Assembly (NCBI RefSeq): GCF_001553935.1
Contig: NZ_CP014232.1
Location: 1,550,001 to 1,614,000, forward strand
DNA length: 64,000 nt
Source: Actinomyces oris
Lineage (GTDB): Bacteria; Actinomycetota; Actinomycetes; Actinomycetales; Actinomycetaceae
Direction of reading: 5' to 3'
Shown piece after piece: positions 19,896 to 27,597 of the stretch (its first letter is position 1; the number at the start of each line of letters is the position of its first letter). The notes under the pieces are model-generated. The model searched no databases. It saw only the letters and a program-made list of their open reading frames with translations, and was not told where the DNA came from. The position numbers and the translations under genes are program-made.

Positions 19896-20055
19896 GTACC
19901 TACTGTGCTGGCTCATGGCTTCTGGGAGGTTCGGATGTCATGACATCTCACGTCATCGGTGGGGTGGGTCTGCCGGGTGGGAGGGCTGCTGCTTCGGCCT
20001 GTTGGAGGGGGCTGGCCCGGTCACTGTGGTGGCTGACGGCGTCGTCTGGGTGCAC

Positions 20056-20187
20056 TGCACGAGGGGTGGGTGTTACTGGTCGAGGGTTGGAGGTACTGAG
20101 GGTAGGTGGGGCCTTCGTGCAGTACGCACAACCCTTGGCCAGTGGTTCCCGACCCTCGTGGAGCAGGCCGACTCACGCCGACTCGGG
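20056..20187 (+). repeat. Dispersed repeat, copy 1
   Basis: This copy carries the core GTGCAGTACGCACAA (20117-20131), the shared CCTTGGCCAGTGG after it and CCCTCGTGGAG at the right end. It lies inside the decayed insertion sequence. Confidence 0.8.
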
Positions 20188-20316
20188 GCGGGCCGGCTTC
20201 GAACCATGACCACCGGGACCCTGCGCAGGCGGCGGTCAGGGGGTGGTGGGGGCGGACCTGTGACGGAGGCGCCGGGCTGTGCCGCAAGAACCCCGGACTC
20301 ACTCCCGCGCGGCCCG

Positions 20317-20438
20317 GTGTCCACAGCGCTGACATTGACGAGCCTGCCGTCGGTGCGCCCAGCGGGGATCGTTGAAATCCTGCGGTTCTTCTTCGGTGTG
20401 CGGCGCCGGTACGCCTTTAATGTCAGCACCATGGACAC
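20317..20438 (+). repeat. 122-bp MITE-like element, copy A
   Basis: The element begins GTGTCCACAGCGCTGACATT and ends AATGTCAGCACCATGGACAC. These ends are inverted repeats matching at 17 of 20 positions. A second copy of exactly 122 bp occurs in reverse orientation at 56383-56504, with about 80% identity by eye. It has no coding capacity, so any movement would need a transposase supplied elsewhere. Confidence 0.75.
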
Positions 20439-20735
20439 CAGCGACCTGCCAGGACCTGCCAGACCTCTTGCCTTCGACCTCGCCCTCGCCTCCCGGACCA
20501 TCAGCCCGCCCAAGGCTCCCGCCCGAGCGAGTGCCTCAGAAGTCATGACACCCATATGTCTCAGAAGTCAGGAGACAGCACATCAGGAGACAGCACAGAC
20601 GTGAGCACTACTGCCTGATCCCGACAGGCACGTGTAGCCCTGTCGGCCAGGCGGCCACTCCCCGACATGTCACACGCAGGCAACACGGAGCGTCCCTAGG
20701 ATCCTCCTTGTAGTGAGAACCCACTAGGAGGAACC

Positions 20736-21707
20736 ATGATCAGGGTAGCGATCAACGGATACGGCAACCTCGGCCGCGGTGTCGAGCAGGCCATCACCAA
20801 GAACGCGGACATGGAGGTCGCCGTCGTCTTCACCCGGCGCGACCCGGCCACCGTCACCACCCAGGGGGCGCCCGTCGCCCACGTTGACGACATGGCCGCC
20901 TGGGCCGACAAGGTTGATGTCTGCCTGAACTGCGGAGGCTCGGCCACCGACCTGATCGAGCAGACCCCGGCCGCCGCGGCCCTGTTCAACACGGTCGACT
21001 CCTTCGACACCCACGCCCGCATCCCCGAGCACTTCGCCGCCGTCGACGCCGCCGCCAAGGCCTCGGGCCACGTCGCCCTGATCTCCGCCGGCTGGGACCC
21101 GGGCCTGTTCTCCATGCTGCGGGTCCTGGGCGAGGCCGTCCTGCCCGATGGCGCCACCACCACCTTCTGGGGGCCCGGCGTCTCCCAGGGGCACTCCGAC
21201 GCCCTGCGCCGCATCGACGGCGTCGTCGACGCCAAGCAGTACACCCGCCCGGTGGAGGCCACCGTCGCCGCCGTTAAGGCCGGTGACGACGTCGAGCTGA
21301 CCACCCGTTCCATGCACACGCGCGACTGCTACGTGGTGGCCGAGGAGGGCGCCGACCTGGCCCGCATCGAGCGGGAGATCGTGGAGATGCCCAACTACTT
21401 CGCCGACTACGACACCACCGTCACCTTCATCACCGCCGAGGAGCTGGCCGCCGAGCACGCCGGGATCCCGCACGGCGGCTCCGTCATCCGCCGTGGGCAC
21501 ACCTCCGAGGGCGTGGCTGAGACCGTGAGCTTCGAGCTCCAGCTCGGCTCCAACCCGGAGTTCACCGGCTCGGTCCTGGTCGCCACGGCGCGCGCGGTGG
21601 CGAGGCTGGCCGCTCGCGGCGAGACCGGTGCGCGCACCGTTTTCGATGTCACGCTCGCCGACCTGTCCCCGACGAGCCCTGAGGAGCTGCGCGCCCACTA
21701 CCTGTGA
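20736..21707 (+). CDS. ddh: meso-Diaminopimelate D-dehydrogenase
   Basis: The protein has 323 residues, the usual size. TAGGAGGA lies just before the ATG. The N-terminal IRVAINGYGNLGRGVEQAI is the NADP-binding Rossmann start of this enzyme. FTRRDP, VDSFDTHARIP, ISAGWDPGLFSMLR and WGPGVSQGHSDALRRIDGV match the substrate-binding core of Corynebacterium-type Ddh. It catalyses reversible NADPH-dependent amination of tetrahydrodipicolinate to meso-diaminopimelate, giving a one-step route to peptidoglycan precursor and lysine. The gene stands alone, between the decayed insertion sequence and a convergent glycosyltransferase, with a strong hairpin after it. Confidence 0.95.
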   Translation: MIRVAINGYGNLGRGVEQAITKNADMEVAVVFTRRDPATVTTQGAPVAHVDDMAAWADKVDVCLNCGGSATDLIEQTPAAAALFNTVDSFDTHARIPEHFAAVDAAAKASGHVALISAGWDPGLFSMLRVLGEAVLPDGATTTFWGPGVSQGHSDALRRIDGVVDAKQYTRPVEATVAAVKAGDDVELTTRSMHTRDCYVVAEEGADLARIEREIVEMPNYFADYDTTVTFITAEELAAEHAGIPHGGSVIRRGHTSEGVAETVSFELQLGSNPEFTGSVLVATARAVARLAARGETGARTVFDVTLADLSPTSPEELRAHYL

Positions 21708-21721
21708 GGCGGGCGGACAGA

Positions 21722-21768
21722 CCGAGGCGTCCCGCTGCAGGCACCGTGCCTGCGGCGGGACGCCTCGG
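21722..21768. terminator. Bidirectional hairpin between ddh and the convergent GT2 gene
   Basis: A 22-23 bp near-perfect stem (CCGAGGCGTCCCGC then GCAGGCAC, with complements) lies between two convergent stop codons. The only flaw is one mismatched pair in the stem. Confidence 0.88.
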
Positions 21769-21779
21769 CTCCGGCTGAG

Positions 21780-22858
21780 TCAGTCGCGGATGAGGGGGAC
21801 ATCGACGTCGGGCAGCTCGCCGCGGCGGGCGGCACGCAGGAGCCTCATCCCGTCGCGGGTGGCCTGCGCCGCCGTGATGAGCGGGCGGCGAGTGCTCAGC
21901 AGCTGGCGCCGGCCGCCGCGCAGGACGATCTCGCGGGCGGCCCGGCCCGCCGTGGCCACCCACCGGCGCTGTGTGGCCCGATCCAGGTGCAGCCCCGCGT
22001 ACAGCAGCCGGTTGCGCACGTTGTAGTAGTAGTAGATGTCCGACTTGGCGCGGTCGGGCTGGTCGTCCTCGGAGTGGGTGCCGCCCTCATCGTGGACGGC
22101 CACGGCGTCGCGCACCAGGGCCAGGCTGCCCCCGGCCGCCAGGACCCGGGCCGAGAAGTCCACGTCCTCCCAGTACAGGAAGTAGCGCGCGTCCAGGCCG
22201 CCGGCGGCCTCGAACAGGTCCGCCGACAGCGCCAGACAGGCACCCGAGAGCCACGGCTGGGTGCCGCCGGGGGGAATCGGGCGCGGTGAGCGGCGCGAGC
22301 GCATCGAGCCATCGGCCAGGCACACGACGATCCCGTCGGAGACAATGCGGCCACTGGAGTCCTTGAGCACCGGCGCCACCAGAGCGAGCCGGTCCGCGTG
22401 CGCCCTGGCCGCCAGGCGGATGAGGTCGGCCCGGGCGATGACAGCGTCGGGATTGAGCAGGACCAGCAGGTCGGCTCCGAGCTCGCGGGCCCGGGCCGCA
22501 CCCAGGTTCATGCCGCCGCCGAAGCCGGTGTTCGTCTCCGGCAGGACCGCCTCCCAGCCCCGCGAGGAGGCCAGCGCCACCAGTTCTTCGCGGGCGGCGG
22601 GTGTGGAGTAGTTGTCGACGACGATGATGCGGGCCTCGGGGAGTCCTCGGCCACGCGCGCCAGCGTGCGCCCCAGGAGCTTCGCCGAGTCGTAGCTGACG
22701 ACGATGACCGCCGTGCGCGAGAGCAGCTCGCCGCCGGAGAGAGCCTCGGAGGCCTCGGTGATCTCGACAGCCTGGGCGGGGGCGCCGGTGGCGGGGCCGA
22801 TCGGATTGGCGGCCTCGGGGGTCTCGGCGCCCTGGGCGGGGTCAGCGGTGGAGGTCAT
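21780..22858 (-). pseudogene. GT2 rhamnosyltransferase-like gene with a frameshift
   Basis: Two adjacent frames give one GT2 protein. The first frame starts at 22858, carries a 50-residue Ala/Glu-rich leader and RTAVIVVSYDSAKLLGRTLA, and derails after VAEDSP. The second continues with EARIIVVDNYSTPAAREELV, then NTGFGGGMNLGAARARELGA, NPDAV and YWEDVDFSARVLA. One base is missing near the four-G run at 22638-22641. Restoring it gives 1080 bases and a 359-residue protein with no other defect. The rest of the gene shows no decay, so a recent mutation or a sequence error are equally possible. If intact, it would be a WbbL-like cytosolic sugar transferase. Confidence 0.8.
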
Positions 22859-23066
22859 CGGAGCAGGAGCCTTCCGGGTGCGGGGCGGTGTCGGAGCGGT
22901 GCTGGCGAGGTCGGGTACGGCGGGTATCGCGCCTCCGAGAGCCGGGGGTGCGACGTCGTGACTCGGGTGCTCCCGGCGTGGGGCGCACCCGCTTCGTGAT
23001 AGTACCGTTAGACCCTGATATCACGCCGCGATCCGCCGGCAGGCGGGAGGAAGGACGGGGCTGGAC

Positions 23067-24119
23067 GTGCACCTGACCATCGCGATGCTCACCTACCGTC
23101 GCAACGACTACCTCGCGCAGGTGATCCCCGAGCTGCTGGCGCAGGCCGACGACGTCTGTGATGCGCAGACGACGGTGAGTGTGCTCATTGTGGACAACGA
23201 CCCGCAGGCCGGGGCGAGGGCCGTCGTCGAGGCCGCCCGGGCGGCCCTGGGCGGCGAGCAGCCGGAGGCGGCGGAATCGTCCGGGGCGGCTGACTTGGAC
23301 GCGGCGGCGACGTCGCGGCTGGTCTACGTTCACGAGCCCGAGCCGGGCATCGTGGCCGGACGCAACCGGGCCCTGAGCCAGGCCCACGGCTCTGACGCCC
23401 TCGTCTTCATCGACGACGACGAGATCCCCTCACCGGGCTGGCTCAAGGCCCTCGTGAGCACCTGGCGCGCCCAGGGCTGCGCCGCCGTCACCGGCCCCAC
23501 GCCGCCGACCTTCGAGGTCGACCCCTCGGCGTGGGTGGTCGCTTCAGGTGCCTTCGACTCCTGGGAGGCTGCCGACGGTGCCCAGGTCCGCAGTGCCGAC
23601 ACCGGCAACCTGCTCCTGGATCTGGCCGTCGTCGAGGGCCTGGGGCTGCGCTTCGACCCGCGCTACGGGCTCACCGGCGGGGAGGACTCCCTGTTCACCC
23701 GCCAGCTCACCCGCGCCGGCGGTGTCATCCGCTTCGCGGCCGGGGCGGTGGTCACCAAGCGCGTGCCCGCGGCCCGCGCCCGGCGCACCTGGGTGCTGGA
23801 GCGCTCCTTGCGCTCGGGCTCGTCCTGGGCCCGGGTGCGCATCGACACAGCCGCGCCCGACGGCGGTGCCTCCGGCAGGCTCGCCCGTCTCAGGCTGCGC
23901 CTGGGCTATGGCGCCAAGGGACTGGCCAAGGCCGGAATCGACGGGGCTCGCGCCGGCGTGGCCCGCATCCGCGGTGACGTGCCCGCCCAGGCCCGCTACG
24001 AGGTCTCCTCGCGCGGGGGACTGGGCATGGTCGTGGGCGCGCTGGGCGTCCACGTGCGCGAGTACGGACGCCCCCGGCGCCGGAGGAACACAGCACGCCC
24101 CGGCAGGAGCAAGGCATGA
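23067..24119 (+). CDS. GT2 glycosyltransferase (first of a tandem pair)
   Basis: The protein has 350 residues with a GTG start. The GT-A fold begins with LTIAMLTYRRNDYL. SVLIVDNDP marks the nucleotide-binding strand, and LVFIDDDEIPSPGWL is the DxD-type metal site. GLTGGEDSLFTRQLTRAG contains the ED catalytic acid region. A 32-residue acidic insert rich in Ala/Glu lies around residues 65-95. No membrane segment is evident. Its stop overlaps the start of the next gene by four bases (ATGA). The two proteins are clear paralogues and probably add related sugars. Confidence 0.85.
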   Translation: MHLTIAMLTYRRNDYLAQVIPELLAQADDVCDAQTTVSVLIVDNDPQAGARAVVEAARAALGGEQPEAAESSGAADLDAAATSRLVYVHEPEPGIVAGRNRALSQAHGSDALVFIDDDEIPSPGWLKALVSTWRAQGCAAVTGPTPPTFEVDPSAWVVASGAFDSWEAADGAQVRSADTGNLLLDLAVVEGLGLRFDPRYGLTGGEDSLFTRQLTRAGGVIRFAAGAVVTKRVPAARARRTWVLERSLRSGSSWARVRIDTAAPDGGASGRLARLRLRLGYGAKGLAKAGIDGARAGVARIRGDVPAQARYEVSSRGGLGMVVGALGVHVREYGRPRRRRNTARPGRSKA

Positions 24120-25168
24120 ACCGGCTGACAATCGCCATCCCCACCTTCCGCCGCCCGCAGGACCTCAAACGGGCCGTCAGTGGGGTCCTGGAGCAGGCCG
24201 GGGAACTGGTTGGCGGCTCGAGTGCCGAGGCCAGGGAACCCGAGGGCGATGCCGCGGGCGCGGCGGATACGGACGGGGGCGCAGGCAGGGGCGTGAGCGA
24301 CGTTGAGGTCCTCGTCATCGACAACGACGCCCAGGGCACCGGGCGCGAGGCCGCCCTCGCCGCAGCGGCCGACGCCGGGGTGCCGGTGCGTTCCTCCGCG
24401 GAGGGCTCGGAGGAGCCCGGGGGCGTGGGCCTGCGCTACGTCATCGAGGAGAGGCCCGGTGTGGCGGCGGTGCGCAACCGCGCCCTGGACGAGACCGGTG
24501 GGCGCGACCTGCTCGTCTTCATCGACGACGACGAGGAGCCCGAGCCCGGCTGGCTCGCCGCCCTCGTGGGGATGTGGTCCTCGACCGGCTGCCAGGCGGT
24601 GGCCGGACCCGTCATCCCCGCCTACGATGTCGAGCCCGAGGCGTGGGTGCGTCAGGGCGAGTTCTTCGTGCGCAGAACCTGGCCCACTGGCACGGTCCGC
24701 CCGGTGGCGGCCTCCAACTGCCTGCTGCTGGACCTGGGTTTCGTGCGCCGGGCCGGGCTGCGCTTCGATGAGGCCTTCGGCGCCACTGGGGGAGAGGACA
24801 CGCTCTTCACCCGCCGGCTGAGCGCCGCCGGCGGTGTCATCCGCTGGTGCGATGAGGCGCGCGTGCGCGACCACGTGCCGGCCTCGCGCCTCACCCGCCC
24901 CTGGATTCTACGACGTCAGCGCTCCCACGCTGCCACCTCGGTGCGCGTGGAGCTGGCCCTGGCCGGCGGCGGGGCTCAGCCGGCCATCCGGGCCAAGGCC
25001 GCGGCCGGTGGCCTGGTGCGCATCGTCGTCGGCGGCCTGCGAACCGCCGGCGGAACCCTCATCGGCAGCCCCCGGCACGCGGCCAAGGGGGCTCGGCTAC
25101 TGGCCCGTGGCCGCGGCATCCTGGCGGCCAGCGTCGGAGGCGGCGTCCACCGCGAGTACGACCACTGA
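24116..25168 (+). CDS. GT2 glycosyltransferase (second of a tandem pair)
   Basis: The protein has 350 residues, the same length as its neighbour. It starts LTIAIPTFRRPQDLKRAV, with VEVLVIDNDAQGTG, LLVFIDDDEEPEPGWLAALV as the DxD-type site and GATGGEDTLFTRRLSAAGGV as the acid region. A variable acidic insert of about 35 residues sits at the same place as in the first copy. The gene pair arose by duplication, and translational coupling (ATGA) suggests equal expression. The dispersed repeat copy 2 begins two bases after its stop codon, so the 3' end abuts an insertion. Confidence 0.85.
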   Translation: MNRLTIAIPTFRRPQDLKRAVSGVLEQAGELVGGSSAEAREPEGDAAGAADTDGGAGRGVSDVEVLVIDNDAQGTGREAALAAAADAGVPVRSSAEGSEEPGGVGLRYVIEERPGVAAVRNRALDETGGRDLLVFIDDDEEPEPGWLAALVGMWSSTGCQAVAGPVIPAYDVEPEAWVRQGEFFVRRTWPTGTVRPVAASNCLLLDLGFVRRAGLRFDEAFGATGGEDTLFTRRLSAAGGVIRWCDEARVRDHVPASRLTRPWILRRQRSHAATSVRVELALAGGGAQPAIRAKAAAGGLVRIVVGGLRTAGGTLIGSPRHAAKGARLLARGRGILAASVGGGVHREYDH

Positions 25169-25170
25169 AG

Positions 25171-25251
25171 GCCGGGGCTACTGGACGAGGGCAAGGTGTA
25201 CTCCACGGGCGTCGGGGGGGGTCGTGCAGTATGCGCAACCCTTGGCCAGTG
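25171..25251 (+). repeat. Dispersed repeat, copy 2 (left border of low-GC island)
   Basis: It contains GGGGCTACTGGACGAGGG, then GTACTCCACGGGCGTCGG and the core GTGCAGTATGCGCAA at 25224-25238, followed by CCTTGGCCAGTGG. The right arm is missing. It starts directly after a glycosyltransferase stop codon. Confidence 0.8.
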
Positions 25252-25531
25252 GGGGCCTTGCTCCTTGCTGCTGGACATAGGGGCACCCCCATCGTGCCTT
25301 GGATCGACAAGATCTACCTGCGGCGGCTAGGACAGAGCAACGTTCATATCCTCCGGTGTGCTCGTGCCAATCCAGTTAACCTGAGCGCCTCCCAATACTG
25401 AGCCGGCTCCCGGTGGTCCGCCACACTTCCGTCATCCTGTGGGTCTGCGCTGTCCGGGCGCATATCCTCGGCCCGCAAGATCAGCATCACCGACAGGCCG
25501 CGCCTTCGTAGCTTACTCGCCCACGCCTCAA
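25252..25531. other. Non-coding left part of the low-GC island
   Basis: No gene is supported here. A minus-strand frame continues past the MFS stop to 25344, but it has no start of its own. Composition is already lower in GC than the flanking glycosyltransferases. It may hold a remnant of a lost gene. Confidence 0.35.
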
Positions 25532-26851
25532 TCAGCGGGTCGCAAGAATGCTTGCTGTGGTCGAGGAAAAGGTCAAGGCAGATATCAATGATACAAAGCC
25601 GATACCAACTCCGCCGAGCACAAAAACGAAAGGCGTTGAAGTAAGATCGGCGACCACACCCCCCAGGGTCAGGCCCGCCGTCATGCCGAGGCTGCCAACC
25701 GTACCGATCACCGCATAGACCCTGCCGAGGAAATGTCGATCGATCGTCAACTGTATCTGAGCTGCCAGTGCGCCGCTCAACAGCACCAGCGGGAGGCCCT
25801 GAATGAAGAACGCCACCGCAGCGACCCAGAAACCGGGCCAGATTCCCGGAACAGCAAGAGTCAGTGCGTAGACTCCGAGAGCCAGGGTGGTCACCCAACG
25901 AACGCTCACTGTGTCAGGGGTCACTAGCAGTGCAAGTCCACCGAGCAATGCTCCGACGGACGTGATGGCAAGCAGGAGGCCGTAGGTGTCGCCGCCGCCT
26001 TTCAGTGCCTCCATGACGTAAACGACGAGAATAGACTCCGGCATCCAGCCGAAAAGGTTCCAGAGTCCAAATACCGCCACAATGTTACGCGCAAAAGTAT
26101 TTCGCCAAGTCACAACAAGGCCATCCCGCAATTCCTTCATGAAGGCGCGTATGCGACCTTCAATAGTTATGGTCGTCGGTTGGATGTTAACTTCCGCCGT
26201 ACTCTCGTCACAAGTGTTCCCTTGGCGACCTTCATCGTGTTGTCCCTCGGCTGACGACTGATCAAGTATCAGTAAGTGTGAGCGCTGAAGAGAGTGTAGT
26301 GCGAGCGCAATGATGAGCAACATTCCTGCACTCAAAGTGAATGGCGTTGTCGCAGACCACCCTACCAATGCGGCGCCAACAAACGGGCCGATAGCTCCGT
26401 TGCCAAGCTCTTGCATCCACCGGATGGTGGCATTCGATTTCAGGTACTCGTTAGGTTCTGTTAAATCCGGGACAACCAGTACTGACGCTGCGTCATAGAA
26501 TTCTTCTAGCGTGCCGAAGAACAAGGCGAATGCACAGAGCAGAAGGATAGAACCGGTGCCTAGGTAGAGCGCCACGGCGAGCCCCATTAAAAGGAGCGCA
26601 CGGGCTAGGTTAACCAGGTATAGGGTCCGCAACTTGCTCCATCGATCAAGCATGACGCCGATCGGTATAGAGAGGAACACCTTGGGCAACGTTGCTACGG
26701 TAGCAACTAGTGCGACCTCCAGAGCTGAGTCGGCATACGAAGCGGTCAGCACAGCAAAGGCAGCGACCCGGATCCCATCGACGACGTTTGACCCCAGAGA
26801 AACTGCGGCGAGCTGTAAAATCGGCCCACGCACTAAGGTGCGTGCGCTCAT
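25532..26851 (-). CDS. MFS transporter in a low-GC island
   Basis: The protein has 439 residues. ATG at 26851 is chosen because AAGGAAG lies nine bases upstream; it also overlaps the radical SAM stop as ATGA. There are about 12 hydrophobic segments in two halves with a 70-residue hydrophilic loop between (SAEGQHDEGRQGNTCDESTA). The loop between segments 2 and 3 has the MFS-like signature GVMLDRWSKLRTLY. Codon use is visibly less GC-biased than in neighbouring genes, which points to horizontal transfer. Coupling to a radical SAM fragment suggests export of a modified small molecule or peptide, but this is inference. Confidence 0.85.
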   Translation of the reverse strand: MSARTLVRGPILQLAAVSLGSNVVDGIRVAAFAVLTASYADSALEVALVATVATLPKVFLSIPIGVMLDRWSKLRTLYLVNLARALLLMGLAVALYLGTGSILLLCAFALFFGTLEEFYDAASVLVVPDLTEPNEYLKSNATIRWMQELGNGAIGPFVGAALVGWSATTPFTLSAGMLLIIALALHSLQRSHLLILDQSSAEGQHDEGRQGNTCDESTAEVNIQPTTITIEGRIRAFMKELRDGLVVTWRNTFARNIVAVFGLWNLFGWMPESILVVYVMEALKGGGDTYGLLLAITSVGALLGGLALLVTPDTVSVRWVTTLALGVYALTLAVPGIWPGFWVAAVAFFIQGLPLVLLSGALAAQIQLTIDRHFLGRVYAVIGTVGSLGMTAGLTLGGVVADLTSTPFVFVLGGVGIGFVSLISALTFSSTTASILATR

Positions 26852-27341
26852 GGGAGTACTTCCTTGTGTATCCAAACGCTCGGTACTACTCGTCCACCCA
26901 TACAACGATAGAATTCGGTAAGTCCGGCGTGCTCCGGACCGTCGAGTCGGCATGAATCCGCCGACACCTGGACGTATACCATCGAGAGATCATGAAGAGT
27001 TTGGACTGAAGCAGGTGTGAGTAGGATGCCGTTGGTGTGCACAGTCACGATCATTCCAAGTTCCCGCGCATACGCCACCTGATCACGCCACCTCGGGATC
27101 ATCAAATACTCCCCGTCAGTAAAATCGATCTGCTGTACTGCTATGGCATCTGCTTGGTTGATGACGTCCATAATTTCCCGTGACTCAGTCGCTCTTTACG
27201 GCCCGGCCCTGAGGTTGAGTAGCAGTAACTGCACGACAGGTTGCATGTAAGTAGAGCCTCGATCTGCACTCGCTGCAGGTGTGGATCCTCGGGCGCCCTA
27301 CGATGAACGATTATGTCATCCAACCACCCGACTTGTCGCAA
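26848..27341 (-). pseudogene. Broken radical SAM enzyme gene
   Basis: The first frame contains the iron-sulfur motif C-x3-C-x2-C in ALLTCNLSCSYCYSTSGPG, then runs into WTSSTKQMP and stops. The second frame gives EIMDVINQADAIAVQQIDF, then TDGEYLMIP in place of the usual GGEP segment, IVTVHTNGILLT and VYVQVSADS, which are typical radical SAM core strands. The frame changes between about 27179 and 27200. The total of about 165 residues is short even if joined: the second half of the barrel and any SPASM domain are absent. It ends overlapping the MFS start. It looks like the remnant of a peptide-modifying enzyme acquired with the transporter. Confidence 0.7.
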
Positions 27342-27479
27342 GGCTGCCGCCGGTGACTTTCGCCCCCCGGATCATCAGAAGATAGAGGCAAGACATCATG
27401 CCCACAGCAGCTGGCCCAGCCCCGGACCACCCGGGACCACCAACAAGGTAACGGGTGTCCCCGACGTCCTGCCCATCAC

Positions 27480-27590
27480 TGCACGAAGCTCGGGGGCTAC
27501 TGGAGGAGGGGCGGGTGTACTCCAAGGGGGTCGGGGGGTCGTGCAGTATGCACAATCCTTGGCCAGTGGGTCCCCACCCTCGTGGAGTGC
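27480..27590 (+). repeat. Dispersed repeat, copy 3 (right border of low-GC island)
   Basis: This is a full copy with the left arm GCACGAAGCTCGGGGGCTAC, then GGAGGAGGGGCGGG and core GTGCAGTATGCACAA at 27541-27555. CCTTGGCCAGTGGG and CCACCCTCGTGGAGT follow. It ends next to the stop codon of the Wzy-like gene. Confidence 0.85.
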
Positions 27591-27597
27591 GTTGGGA

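Larger units (their letters stand above)
19904..20597 (+). mobile_element. Decayed, internally replaced IS481-type element
   Basis: The left 73 bases closely match the left end of the intact element at 54828: TGTGCTGGCTCATGGCTTCT versus TGTGTTGTCTCATGACTTCT, then both with GGATGTCATGACATCT and GGTGGGGTGGGT. The right end also matches, with TCAGAAGTCATGACACCC and terminal CAGCACA. No transposase frame remains between the ends. Instead the interior holds one copy of the dispersed repeat and one 122-bp inverted-repeat element. Flanks GTCGTGAGTACCTAC and GACGTGAGCACTAC look like a degraded target duplication. Confidence 0.7.

Noticed and set aside
22638-22641. Frameshift in the GT2 gene considered as phase variation
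   Set aside because: The run is only four bases, too short for typical slipped-strand switching; mutation or sequence error is more likely.
25344-25898. Minus-strand ORF overlapping the 3' part of the MFS gene
   Set aside because: Most of it is out of frame with the transporter; the remainder has no start or recognisable motif.
26848-27341. Complete RiPP biosynthetic cluster
   Set aside because: Only a broken radical SAM fragment and a transporter are present; no precursor peptide could be identified, so only a remnant is claimed.
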